Shown one piece after another: positions 1-8,516 of a DNA stretch of 64,000 bases; position 1 is the stretch's first letter; the number at the start of each line of letters is the position of its first letter. Both the position numbers and the translations under genes were made by a program. The stretch comes from Planctomycetaceae bacterium (lineage in GTDB: Bacteria > Planctomycetota > UBA1135 > GCA-002686595), in NCBI GenBank assembly GCA_016125265.1, contig WGMC01000029.1, forward strand, positions 35,581-99,580, read 5' to 3'. Below the pieces are notes generated by a model. That model was not told the DNA's origin. It searched no databases and saw only the letters and a program-made list of their open reading frames with translations.

Positions 1-139
1 GAGGTGTGGATGCCGGATACCCCTGGCCCACGCCTAGACGACGAGGTGGAGATCCGCGCCGGAGTGCTCACCGCCCGGACATTGACACGGCCGCCGCTCC
101 GCGAAGCGCCACCGCGCACGTTGCGGCTCCGCTCCATCG

Positions 140-254
140 ACGGCAGTCGGTAGAACCGCCGAGCGCGTTCCGCGCTCAAATCACCGGCCGCGGCCGATAG
201 AAACCCCCGAGCGCGTTTCGCGCTCAAACCACCGGCGGCAGCCGGTAAAACACC
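140..254. repeat. Tandem ~49-bp repeat at the 3' end of a glycosyltransferase gene
   Basis: A unit of about 49 bp, recognisable by a core reading GAGCGCG then TTC or TTT then CGCGCTC followed by an AATCACC or AACCACC string, occurs twice (about 140-185 and 186-232) with a partial third copy to about 254. The right-hand copy includes the last codons and stop of the glycosyltransferase gene at 224, so the gene tail and its downstream hairpin appear to have been duplicated. Seen directly; the mechanism is inferred. The rest of bases 1-139 shows no supportable gene. Confidence 0.6.
161..225 (-). terminator. Two tandem GC-rich hairpins, probable terminators
   Basis: Two perfect 7-bp stems with 3-nt loops lie at 161-177 and 209-225 (GAGCGCG, loop, CGCGCTC). 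The second overlaps the stop codon of the glycosyltransferase gene ending at 224. Read on the minus strand, both are followed by short runs containing GG and TT but no long T-tract. They sit at the end of the minus-strand operon, so a transcription end is likely; the exact mechanism is uncertain. Confidence 0.45.
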
Positions 255-970
255 GTCCAGCGCACGATCGCCCAGATCGCGATGAACGCGTCCTTCGGGC
301 CGATTTTTTTGCCCTCGGAGTAGTCGCGGCCAGCGTAGCTGATCGGCACTTCGTAGATGCGTTTGCGCATCTTCGAGACCTTGGCGGTGATTTCGGGCTC
401 GACGGCGAACGTGCGCGATTGGATGTCGAGCCGTTGGGCCACGTCGCGCTTGAAGACCTTGTAGCAGGTCTCCATGTCCGTCAGGTTGAGGTTCGTGAAG
501 GCGTTTGAAACCAGGGTGAGGAAGCGGTTCCCGAGGTAGTGCCAGAAAAGGTGCACACGCACGTAGGGCCCGCCCAGGAAGCGGCTGCCGTAAACCACGT
601 CGGCCTTGCCCTCGAGGATCGGCCGCAGGAGCACGGAGTAGTCCGCCGGGTCGTATTCGAGGTCCGCGTCCTGGATCAGCACCACGTCCCCCGTCGCATG
701 GCCAAAACCCGTGCGCAGGGCGCCGCCCTTGCCCTGGTTCTGTTGGTGGCGGAAGGTGCGCACGTTGTCGTAGCGCGCGGCGAGGGCGCCCATGATCTCC
801 CAGGTGCGGTCCTTCGAGCAGTCGTCGACGAGGATCAACTCCTTCTCGTAGGGCGTGGCCTGCACCCGCGCCACGATCTCCTCGAGGGTCGCCTCCTCGT
901 TGTAGGCCGGGATCACGATGGAGAGGCGGAGCGCGCGAGAGAGGGGCTTCGAAGTCATGGGCGGGGTCAT
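224..970 (-). CDS. Family 2 glycosyltransferase, polyprenyl-phosphate (dolichol-P-mannose synthase-like) sugar transferase
   Basis: A 248-residue GT-A protein of the DPM1/DPG-synthase-like branch, expected to move a sugar from a nucleotide donor to a polyprenyl phosphate at the inner membrane. Visible signatures are the N-terminal IVIPAYNEE, LVDDCSKD, and the metal-binding QDADLEYDP with a GSRF motif after it. There are no C-terminal membrane helices, so it is the short soluble type. The chosen ATG at 970 (MTPPMTSK) overlaps the stop of the upstream glycosyltransferase as ATGA, which supports translational coupling; an alternative Met lies four codons in. It is the last gene of a four-gene glycosyltransferase run. 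The family is sure; the exact sugar is not visible. Confidence 0.88.
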   Translation of the reverse strand: MTPPMTSKPLSRALRLSIVIPAYNEEATLEEIVARVQATPYEKELILVDDCSKDRTWEIMGALAARYDNVRTFRHQQNQGKGGALRTGFGHATGDVVLIQDADLEYDPADYSVLLRPILEGKADVVYGSRFLGGPYVRVHLFWHYLGNRFLTLVSNAFTNLNLTDMETCYKVFKRDVAQRLDIQSRTFAVEPEITAKVSKMRKRIYEVPISYAGRDYSEGKKIGPKDAFIAIWAIVRWTVFYRLPPVV

Positions 971-2172
971 TTGTGCGGATCCTTGCCGTCGGCTTCCAAG
1001 CCATCGAACAATCGATCGATCCCGAGGAACGACTCGAGACCACGCTGCAATTCCTGGTAACCCGCTTCGCCCTCGATGCACCACCGGGGCTTGTGGAAGA
1101 GGGCGAAGATCTCCTCGTCGGTGCGGCGGCGCTTTTGCTGCACCTCCGCCCGGCGGGCCGTCCAGTGGTCGAAGCGGCCCAGAAGATCGTTGATCCCGAG
1201 CAGGTCGGCCACGGCGATGCGCTTCACCGGAGTTGTGTCCTGGGCGCGCTGGCGGGCCCTGTCCCAGAGGCGACCGACCACACCCTTGCCTCCGGCCTGG
1301 GTGTGTTCGATGCGGTAACTCTCCGGATTGCCCAGGCCCGAAACGATCCACATGCGCCGCACGGCCAGGGCCAACTGGGCCGGCAGCATCTGGCGCAGGT
1401 GCTCGTCGTCGTAGTTCTTGAAGCAGGCCAAGAAGGGATTGCGCACCTGCAGGAGGCGGATCGTTTCGACCGGGAAGGTGCGGCTGGTGCTGGAGTGGTG
1501 GTGGTAACACACCGCTTTGGGCACGTAGAGGATGCGGTGGCCCTGCACCCAGAGGCGCCAGCCGAGGTCCACATCCTCGTAGTACGCAAAGAACTCCTCG
1601 TCGAAGCCGCCGGCATCGTCGAACACGCTGGCGAGCACCGCCATCGCGCCGCCGCACGCGAACAGCGTCGGTCCGCCCTTGTCGTACTCCGGCCCCAGGG
1701 GCTCCAAGTAGCCCTTCTGGATGCCGATTCCGTAGTAGTTCATGCCCCCGCCGGCGGAGTTCATCAACTTCCCGTCCCACGACAGCATCTTCGCGGTCGT
1801 GGCCTGGGCCGCGCCATCGGCGAGCGGTGCGACCAACTCGCGCAGCCAGTCGCGCTCCACACGCATGTCGTTGTTCAGGAAGACGAGCACGTCCGGGCGA
1901 TCGGCCGCCTTGGCGCCCTGGTTGCAGCCGGCGCTGAACCCGACGTTGTGCCCGTTGACGAGCAGACGCACCCAGCCGTGGCGCTCGCGCATCTCCGCGA
2001 CGCTACCGTCGATCGAGCCGTTGTCGACGAGGATCACCTCGAGGCGATCCTTCGGGTAGTCGAGCGCCGCCAGGCTGTCGAAACAGCCCGCCAGATGGTG
2101 GCGCCCGTTGTAGTTGAGGATCACGATCGCCACGCGGGGCGCGCCGTGGATGCGGGAGTGCTCGGTGCTCAA
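967..2172 (-). CDS. Family 2 glycosyltransferase (rhamnosyltransferase-like)
   Basis: 401 residues. The N-terminal 250 form a GT2 domain with VAIVILNYNG, LVDNGSIDGS, VGFSAGCNQG, FLNNDM and the acceptor-side EEFFAYYEDVDLGWR, the pattern of WbbL-type rhamnosyl- and related transferases in cell-surface glycan synthesis. The last 150 residues are charged and match nothing I recognise. The start is TTG at 2172, sharing bases with the upstream stop as TTGA; no better start fits the conserved N-terminus. It is followed, with an ATGA overlap, by the polyprenyl-phosphate transferase, so the two are probably co-translated. The sugar donor and acceptor cannot be told from sequence. Confidence 0.87.
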   Translation of the reverse strand: MSTEHSRIHGAPRVAIVILNYNGRHHLAGCFDSLAALDYPKDRLEVILVDNGSIDGSVAEMRERHGWVRLLVNGHNVGFSAGCNQGAKAADRPDVLVFLNNDMRVERDWLRELVAPLADGAAQATTAKMLSWDGKLMNSAGGGMNYYGIGIQKGYLEPLGPEYDKGGPTLFACGGAMAVLASVFDDAGGFDEEFFAYYEDVDLGWRLWVQGHRILYVPKAVCYHHHSSTSRTFPVETIRLLQVRNPFLACFKNYDDEHLRQMLPAQLALAVRRMWIVSGLGNPESYRIEHTQAGGKGVVGRLWDRARQRAQDTTPVKRIAVADLLGINDLLGRFDHWTARRAEVQQKRRRTDEEIFALFHKPRWCIEGEAGYQELQRGLESFLGIDRLFDGLEADGKDPHK

Positions 2173-4937
2173 GGGTGTGCCTCCCGGCCCTTCGATTCGG
2201 CGAGCACCTCGCGCACGACGAGACGCGCGATGCGCAGGTGCGGTTTGGAGCCGTCGTCGAGGCGCGCTTCCACACGCAGGCGGCGCACTCCTTCGTACTG
2301 GTGGGCCTCGAAACGGAAGCGCCGCAGTTCGTCGCGACCGTTGGGCGCAAAGGGCTCGAGCGCGCCCAACCAGCGGTCCCCAAGGTACACGGCGCCGCCG
2401 ATCTCGAGCGTCGGTTCGCCCGCGAGCGCCAGCACCTCCAACAGGTACTCCCGGGGCCCGCCGGCGGCGAGGTGCACGTCGTACTCGGCCGCGGCTCCCG
2501 GGCGCAGAAGCAAGTACTCGGCCCCCTGCTGTTCGGCACCGCCGTCGCGCCGGAGCGTTTCATGGCCCCGGCGATCGATCAACGTGGCCGCGTGGCGCGA
2601 GCGTCGCCGAGCGACCAAGCCCCGGTAGCGGAACTCCATCTCGGCCGCGTTCTCCTCCACGGTTTTGATCCGGGGGAAGTCCCGCGAGAGCTCCGCGAGG
2701 AGCTGCGGTTCGCGGAGGAAGCGCCCCAGCACCCGCGCCAGGTCCTTCGCGTCCCCCACCCGGAAGTGCAGCCCGTCCACGCCGTCGCGCACGTATTCGG
2801 CCATGCCGCCGATGTCGCTGGCGACGACCGGCGTGCCGGTCATGTGGGCTTCATGGATCGTGATGGGCGAGTTCTCGAACCACACCGACGGAACCACCAG
2901 CACGTCGATCTCCGCGTAGACCTCGGCCAACCGCGCGTTGTCGAAACGGCCGTGGAACACCACATTGCCCGCCGCTTGGCCGAGGCGCTGGAGTTCGCGG
3001 TGGTGTTCGTCGCGCTCGGGATCGAAGGCTCCGTGCACGTGCAAAACGGCGTTCTCGCCGCGCAAGAGCGCCATCGCCTCCATCAGCACCGCGCCGCCCT
3101 TGTACCAGACCAAACTGCCGACGAAACCGATTCGAAGGCGGCCCTTCGGGTCCGGCGCCTTGGTGAGCGCCCGCACGTGGTCGGTGCGGAGGCCGTTGTC
3201 CGAGTAGAGAAACGTGTGCGGATCGAACGCGCCGCTTTCGAGCAACTTGGCGCGCAGGAAACGGCTCGGGCTGATGCGGAGGTCGGCGGCGGCGTAGGCA
3301 TCGAGCACGTACGGCTGGCGCTTGTGCATGTCGCGCCAGGCGCTGAGCTCCGCCCGCATGGGGCCGCCCGCGGGCCGCTCGAGAACGTGGCGCGCCGCCG
3401 CGTCGAGGAGCGGCTCGAAGCGCTCGCCCAGGCGCTTGGCCGCGGGGATCCGGTCGAGGTGGCGCTCCTTCACGCAGAGCAGGCAACCGGCGCCCTGGTT
3501 CCCCTCGCAGCGCTCGCCGTCCGGCCGGATCAACTGCACACGCGCGCAGAGCGCCCAATAGTCGTGGCAGTGCACCACCGTGGCGGCGCCGAGCTCCTTG
3601 GCGACGTGCACCAAACCCGCGGACAGGTGGATCAGATGCTGGAAGTGCACGAGGTCCGGGCGCTCCTCCAGCAGCACCTCGCGGAACGCCGCTTCGGCCC
3701 GCGGTTGGCGGTAACTCATCGCCAGGGAGCCGTGCTCGAGGCGGTGCACCATGCGCAGCACACGCAGGCCCTGGAAGTCGGACTCGTGCACGCTGAAGTC
3801 CAGCGGCCCGCCCGCGGTTTCGGGCGCGTCCGCCGGTGCGCGGGTCAACACGGTGACATGGTGCCCGCAGGCCACCAGCGCCTTGGCGAGTTCGAGTGTG
3901 TACACCTCGGTCCCCGCCCAGGTGTCGGGCGGAAAACCGTGCACGACCATCAGGATCCGGAGGTGGGTGCGCTCCAAGAGCCCCGTTCGCGGGCGCCGAC
4001 GCGTCGCGCGGCCACCGTCGCAAAGCCCGAGGAACGCGGCCTCGCGGCGCGCGGCCAACTCGCGCAGGGTCTCCTCGGCCTCGCGCTCGGGCAGGCCGAG
4101 GCGCGCCACGGCCGCCGCATCCGGTTCGCGGTGACGGCGCGCCAGGGACTTCGCGTCGCGCTCGCTGCCCACGCAGATGCGGTCGAGCCACTCCGCGTTG
4201 AACACGCCGTCCACGAACGCCCGCGCGTAGGTCTCCCGCGCATCGTAGTCGTGGCTGTGCTCGACGGGTGCATCGTGCACGTAGCGGATCGTGTACCCCG
4301 CCTCGAGCAGGGCCCGCGCCATGAGCACGTCCTCCCCGAACGGCGCCCGCGGGAAGGGGTGGCGCTCCCACAGGTCGCGGCGCACCGCGGACGCGACGTC
4401 GTTGAAGTTGTAGAGCAGCCGTTTGTCGTGGGCCGACAGGCGCTCGTACACGGCCGCCGGAGGCAGGCGCACGGTCCGCGATTCCCACGCGTACCCGGGG
4501 TCCTCGGCGGACAGCACCGCCGTCGCGGGCCGGGCGTCCGGGCGCGGCGCGTTGCGGCAATACGCGGCCCCCACCTCGGGGTCGTCGAAGGCCGAGAGCA
4601 GGCGCGCGAGCCAGTCGGCGCCCGCCGGGATCGCGTCCTGGGTCAGGAAAACGAGGAGGTCGCCCGTGCTCCAGGCCGCCAGCAGGTTGCGGGTGTCCCC
4701 GTGGTCGAACTCGCTCTGGTGGATGGAGCGCACCCGGAGCGGCACGGGGAACCGCGCGCTCCAGCGTTCGAGCACCGCCAGGGTGCCGTCCGTCGAGCCC
4801 GAGTCCACGGCATGAAAATCCCACGGCAGCGCCACGCGCTGCACGCTGAGCGCGGCCAGGACACGCTCCAGAAACTCCTCTCCCTGCCAGGTCGGCATGA
4901 GCACGGAGATCGAGCGGATCGCGCGCGGGGGAACCAC
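2169..4937 (-). CDS. Bifunctional glycosyltransferase: GT2 domain fused to GT4 domain
   Basis: A 922-residue fusion. Residues about 8-270 are a GT2 domain (ISVLMPTWQGEEF, AVDSGSTDGT, FLTQDAIPA, APFGEDVLMA). Residues about 330-770 are a GT-B, GT4-type domain (MVVHGFPPDTWAGTE, HCHDYWALC, GFVGSLVWYKGG, VVPSVWFENSPITIHEA with the C-terminal glutamates, GTPVVASDIGG). A tail of about 130 residues resembles a small beta domain. A cysteine-rich stretch (CEGNQGAGCLLC) lies inside the GT4 half, as in some GT4 proteins with a metal knuckle. Starts at GTG 4937. The N-terminal half is paralogous to the next gene upstream (4989-5939). It probably adds two sugars in succession to a surface glycan; the order is inferred. 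Confidence 0.85.
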   Translation of the reverse strand: MVPPRAIRSISVLMPTWQGEEFLERVLAALSVQRVALPWDFHAVDSGSTDGTLAVLERWSARFPVPLRVRSIHQSEFDHGDTRNLLAAWSTGDLLVFLTQDAIPAGADWLARLLSAFDDPEVGAAYCRNAPRPDARPATAVLSAEDPGYAWESRTVRLPPAAVYERLSAHDKRLLYNFNDVASAVRRDLWERHPFPRAPFGEDVLMARALLEAGYTIRYVHDAPVEHSHDYDARETYARAFVDGVFNAEWLDRICVGSERDAKSLARRHREPDAAAVARLGLPEREAEETLRELAARREAAFLGLCDGGRATRRRPRTGLLERTHLRILMVVHGFPPDTWAGTEVYTLELAKALVACGHHVTVLTRAPADAPETAGGPLDFSVHESDFQGLRVLRMVHRLEHGSLAMSYRQPRAEAAFREVLLEERPDLVHFQHLIHLSAGLVHVAKELGAATVVHCHDYWALCARVQLIRPDGERCEGNQGAGCLLCVKERHLDRIPAAKRLGERFEPLLDAAARHVLERPAGGPMRAELSAWRDMHKRQPYVLDAYAAADLRISPSRFLRAKLLESGAFDPHTFLYSDNGLRTDHVRALTKAPDPKGRLRIGFVGSLVWYKGGAVLMEAMALLRGENAVLHVHGAFDPERDEHHRELQRLGQAAGNVVFHGRFDNARLAEVYAEIDVLVVPSVWFENSPITIHEAHMTGTPVVASDIGGMAEYVRDGVDGLHFRVGDAKDLARVLGRFLREPQLLAELSRDFPRIKTVEENAAEMEFRYRGLVARRRSRHAATLIDRRGHETLRRDGGAEQQGAEYLLLRPGAAAEYDVHLAAGGPREYLLEVLALAGEPTLEIGGAVYLGDRWLGALEPFAPNGRDELRRFRFEAHQYEGVRRLRVEARLDDGSKPHLRIARLVVREVLAESKGREAHP

Positions 4938-4988
4938 AGGCGGACAGTAGAGCCGATGGGCGTCGAAAGGGCCAGGATCGGGGCCGAC

Positions 4989-5939
4989 TCAGCGTGTCGG
5001 CACGGTCCAGGGTCGGTCCCGCCACCCGCGCGGCGCCGAACCGCGGCTGCCCAGGTATTGGCCCAGCACCTGGGCGCCGCGCAGGCCCGGAGCCCGGACC
5101 AGCGGCGCCAGGTTCGCTCCCAATCCGAGCCGCCGCCCAAGTCGCAGATCCTCGCGCAGTTCGAAGGCTAGGCCGCGCAGGGCCGAGGCCAGGCTCGGCC
5201 GCATGCACCAGCCGTGGGTCGAGCGATGGAACCAGGCGTCCATCCGGTAGCGCTCGAACGCCGCCCTCGGACCGTAGGTGTGCGCGTGCCGCACGACCGC
5301 GCGGGGCGCAAAACCCAACTGCCAACCGGCGGTCAGGACCCGCGACGCCCAGGCGAAGTCCTCCCCGAAGGGCACGTCGGGGAACGGCATGCGCGAGAAC
5401 ACGTCGGCGCGCACGGCGCTCGCGACGTTGTTGAAGCGCAGGCGTTGGGCGCGCTCGGCGGCGGGCAGCTCCCACAGGCCGGCGACGTCCGAGATGTCCC
5501 AGAGGGCCGGCTCGTCCTTGGCCTCGGGCAGCGAGAGCGCCGTGCGCGCCGTGAGCAGGTCGTCGTCGAGGTGCGGCAGGATGCGCGCGCAGAAGCCCGC
5601 AGCCCGCGGATGCTCGGCGAAGGGCGCCACCAACTCGGCCAGGAACTGCTTGCCCTCGGGCACCACGTCCTGGGACAGGAAGACCAGGAATCGGCCCCGC
5701 GCGGACGCCGCCCTGGCGCTCCGCGTGCGGCCGTGGCCGAAGTCGCGTTGGTCGATGACCGTCAGGTCTGCGCCCGCCGCGCGGAGGAGTTCCTGGCTGC
5801 GGTCCGACGAACTCGAATCCACGGCGAGGAGTTCGAAGCCGCCCGGCAGTTCCTGCCTGGCGAGCGCCGGCAGGAGGCGTTCGAGATCGCGTTCGCCGTT
5901 CCAAGTCGGCAACACGATCGAGACGGTCGGATTGGGCAT
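4989..5939 (-). CDS. Family 2 glycosyltransferase
   Basis: 316 residues with SIVLPTWNGE at the start, AVDSSSSDRS, FLSQDVVPEG, LRFNNVASAVR and VPFGEDFAWA. It is close in pattern to the GT2 half of the neighbouring fusion protein, which suggests a local duplication. The ATG at 5939 (MPNPTVS) is preferred over a Met four codons upstream because the GT2 fold begins at once. The C-terminal 90 residues, rich in Arg and Leu, may form a membrane-associated amphipathic region. It is the first glycosyltransferase of the group and lies 45 bp after spoVR on the same strand. Confidence 0.85.
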   Translation of the reverse strand: MPNPTVSIVLPTWNGERDLERLLPALARQELPGGFELLAVDSSSSDRSQELLRAAGADLTVIDQRDFGHGRTRSARAASARGRFLVFLSQDVVPEGKQFLAELVAPFAEHPRAAGFCARILPHLDDDLLTARTALSLPEAKDEPALWDISDVAGLWELPAAERAQRLRFNNVASAVRADVFSRMPFPDVPFGEDFAWASRVLTAGWQLGFAPRAVVRHAHTYGPRAAFERYRMDAWFHRSTHGWCMRPSLASALRGLAFELREDLRLGRRLGLGANLAPLVRAPGLRGAQVLGQYLGSRGSAPRGWRDRPWTVPTR

Positions 5940-5984
5940 CGCGGATCGCACGGGCCGCCATTGTGGCGCCCGAATCGGGGACGT

Positions 5985-7376
5985 CTACTCGCCGTCCGTC
6001 GAAGCGCCCGCCCCGTCGTCGACCGGCCGGCTGCGGGAGCCCCGCTCGTCCACCTCGAGCCGCAAGACCTTGCCGTCGAGCCGCGTAACCAGGGAAACTG
6101 GCCCCTTCCAGAGGGCCCGCAGGTTGCCGAGCACGGCCTGGGCGGCCGCCAGTTCCAGGTCGCGGCCATCGTGGTGGTGCAGGAGCTCAAGCCCTCCCCC
6201 GGCGAGGCCCGTCAGCTCGATGCGCGGCTGACCGCCGCCCGAGAGCTGGCGCAGCAACTCGGCCTTGAACGCCTGCCAGTCGAAGCCCTGGGCGATTGCG
6301 TCCTGGCGCTTCGACCACGGGATGGAGTGGAAACGCAGGCTGAACTCCTCGTCCACCAGTGCGTCGATGAGGCTGACGTCGTTGTGGACCCGCCGCAGCG
6401 TGAAGAGGTCGTGGCCGAGGGACTCCGCGTGGCGCAGGAGGCCGAGGCCCAGGCGGTAGGGATTGAGCTGGCCCGGGGCCGCCGCGGTCGCGCCGCTGTG
6501 CACGTCGGCGAAGTCGATGATCTCGGAGGCCTCGAGCAGCCCGCCGGTCAAGAGCCGGCTGTGCCAGAACGACGCCCAGCCCTCGTTGATGACCTTCGTC
6601 ATGCGCTGGGGCGCGAAGTAGTAGGCCTCGGCGCGGACGATGCGCACGAGGTCGCGTTCGAACGGTTCGAGCGGCGCGTGTTCCTCGAGGTACCCCAGCA
6701 CGTCGAAGGTCGGCACACGGTGTTCGGCTTCGCGGCGTTTCGGCGCGGCGGTGTGTTCGAGGCGCAGCGCGGGGGGCCCGCTCAGGGCCTCCAGGGCGCG
6801 CAGGCTGCGGTCCGAGAGCGCCTCGGGGCGCGGGGCGTTGCGTGTGTCCCGGCCGTGGTTGCGCACGGCGGCGTAGGGGTCGATCAACCCCTCGAGGCAC
6901 AGGACCTGGTCGAGCACCCGCTCCACCCGTTCCTGCCCGAACTCGTCGATGTACGCGCGCACACGGGCCGCGTGCTGGGACATCGTCTCCAGCATGTTGC
7001 GGTCCGTCGGTTGGAACCAGGCGTTGTGTTTGAAGAAGTCCGCGTGCCCGAAGACGTGGGCCATCACGAGCTTCTGCTCCAGCAAACTGTTCGACGAGAC
7101 CAGGTAGGCGTAGGTCGGATCGTTGTTGATGACGAGCTCGTAGATCTTCGAAAGGCCCCAGTCGTAACCCTTCTGCAGGCGCTCGTAGTCCATGCCGAAG
7201 CGCCAGGACGGGTAGCGCACGGGGAATCCGCCGTAGGCCGCGATCCCGTTGACCGCACGGGCGTCGAGCAGTTCGAACACGACGTCGAAGAAGTCGAGCC
7301 CGGCTTCGCGCGCCGCGTTCTCGATGACCACCGCCTGGTACTTGAGGGCGCTGGGCAGGCTGGTCTTGATACGCAT
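5985..7376 (-). CDS. spoVR: SpoVR family protein (YcgB-like)
   Basis: 463 residues. Family hallmarks are seen throughout: the PSWRFGMDYERL region, YELVINNDPTYAYL, VMAHVFGHADFF with its paired histidines, PQRMTKVINEGWASFWH, and the conserved LNPYRLG segment. In enterobacteria ycgB is co-regulated with yeaGH, and in Bacillus SpoVR acts in spore cortex formation; the biochemical activity is unsettled. The start MRIKTSL at 7376 follows the DUF444 stop by only 4 bases. The order prkA-yeaH-spoVR on one strand is the classic gene triplet, implying joint transcription and a common stress or starvation role. Length is slightly under the E. coli protein. Confidence 0.95.
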   Translation of the reverse strand: MRIKTSLPSALKYQAVVIENAAREAGLDFFDVVFELLDARAVNGIAAYGGFPVRYPSWRFGMDYERLQKGYDWGLSKIYELVINNDPTYAYLVSSNSLLEQKLVMAHVFGHADFFKHNAWFQPTDRNMLETMSQHAARVRAYIDEFGQERVERVLDQVLCLEGLIDPYAAVRNHGRDTRNAPRPEALSDRSLRALEALSGPPALRLEHTAAPKRREAEHRVPTFDVLGYLEEHAPLEPFERDLVRIVRAEAYYFAPQRMTKVINEGWASFWHSRLLTGGLLEASEIIDFADVHSGATAAAPGQLNPYRLGLGLLRHAESLGHDLFTLRRVHNDVSLIDALVDEEFSLRFHSIPWSKRQDAIAQGFDWQAFKAELLRQLSGGGQPRIELTGLAGGGLELLHHHDGRDLELAAAQAVLGNLRALWKGPVSLVTRLDGKVLRLEVDERGSRSRPVDDGAGASTDGE

Positions 7377-7380
7377 CGTT

Positions 7381-8496
7381 TCAGCGCCCCCGGCCGAGGT
7401 ACGCGCGGATGCTGCGCGGGATGTCGCCGCGGTCCGCAAGGCTGACGGTCACCAGTTCGTCCACACCGTCGAAGGCCGCGTCCAAGTCCTTCTTGAACTG
7501 CCCGGAGCCGTGGGCGCTCTTCACCTGGCTGTAGCAGAATTGGTTCACGCGCGGGAGGATCTCGCCGGAGAGCAGGTTCACGCACGTCTCCGTGTCGCGC
7601 GCCGACCAGTTGTCGCCGTCGGAATAGTGGAACGGATACACGTTCCAGTCCTCCGGGCGGTAGCGCTCCTGGATCTGCGCCAGGCACAGCTCGTAGGCCG
7701 AGCTGATCTTCGTGCCCCCCGACTCACGCAGGTGGAAGAACGTGTGTTGGTCGACGACCCGCGCCGCGGCGTCGTGCACGATGTAGACGACGTCGAGGTT
7801 CTTGTACTGGCGCCGCAACCAGGTGTCGATCCAGAACGCCTGGATGCGAACCACGTCCTTCTGGTCGCGTCCCATCGAGCCCGACACGTCCATCATGTGG
7901 AAGACGACGGCGCTGGAGTCGGGTTTGGGCGCGCTCTTGCGCGCGCGGTAGCGGAAGTCTTCGCGCACGGGCACGATGCGCGCGGACTTGGGATCCCACT
8001 GCCCGCTCGCGACGGTGCGCAGCAACGCGCGTTTGAAGCTGCGGCGGAAGTGGCGCAGAGAGTCGGGCCCCGCCGCACGCACCCCGGTGTAACGCCCGCC
8101 TTCCGTTTCGAGGTCGCGCACACCCCTCGGTTGGATGCGCGGCAGGCCCAGCTCTTCGCCCAACATGTCCGCCAGGTCGTCGAGGTCCACCTCGACCTCG
8201 AGGATGTGCTGCCCGGGCTGCTCCCCGGCGGAACCCTGGCCATCGGCCTTCTCGCCCTTCTCGCCGGGGCCGCCCTCGCCGCCGTCTCCCTTGCCGTTGC
8301 CCTTGCCCTGGTTGTCGCCAAAACGCAGGCGCGGCAGTTCGATCTGCGGCAGCGGGATCGAGACCGAATGGGCGCCGGCCCGTCCGATCAACTCGGAGCT
8401 GGTCAGATACTTGGCCAGATCGCGGCGAATCCGACCCTTCACGATCTCCCGGAAACGGCTGTGGTCCGAGTCGATGCGGTAGAGCGGGGCGGACAT
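7381..8496 (-). CDS. yeaH: DUF444 / YeaH family protein with von Willebrand A-type domain
   Basis: 371 residues. The N-terminus (RIDSDHSRFREIVKGRIRRDLAKY) is typical of YeaH. Residues 60-95 are a low-complexity Gly/Lys/Glu linker. A MIDAS-like metal site, DVSGSMG, is at 203-209, with downstream conserved GGTKISSAYE and YFSDGDNW-like FHYSDGDNW. The protein is thought to act with the kinase PrkA (YeaG) in nitrogen-starvation or stress signalling. The upstream prkA gene ends 20 bp away. The start ATG at 8496 is well placed. Confidence 0.95.
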   Translation of the reverse strand: MSAPLYRIDSDHSRFREIVKGRIRRDLAKYLTSSELIGRAGAHSVSIPLPQIELPRLRFGDNQGKGNGKGDGGEGGPGEKGEKADGQGSAGEQPGQHILEVEVDLDDLADMLGEELGLPRIQPRGVRDLETEGGRYTGVRAAGPDSLRHFRRSFKRALLRTVASGQWDPKSARIVPVREDFRYRARKSAPKPDSSAVVFHMMDVSGSMGRDQKDVVRIQAFWIDTWLRRQYKNLDVVYIVHDAAARVVDQHTFFHLRESGGTKISSAYELCLAQIQERYRPEDWNVYPFHYSDGDNWSARDTETCVNLLSGEILPRVNQFCYSQVKSAHGSGQFKKDLDAAFDGVDELVTVSLADRGDIPRSIRAYLGRGR

Positions 8497-8516
8497 GGTC
8501 TCGTTCGGTTCCGGGG

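Noticed and set aside
6..200. Short open frame at the left edge
   Set aside because: Arg/Pro-rich with no starts or motifs; overlaps the repeated gene tail and hairpins.
2175..5171. Very long open frame on the opposite strand of the glycosyltransferases
   Set aside because: Composition is His/Arg/Glu-rich without domain patterns, typical of the antisense frame of GC-rich genes; the minus-strand genes have clear motifs.
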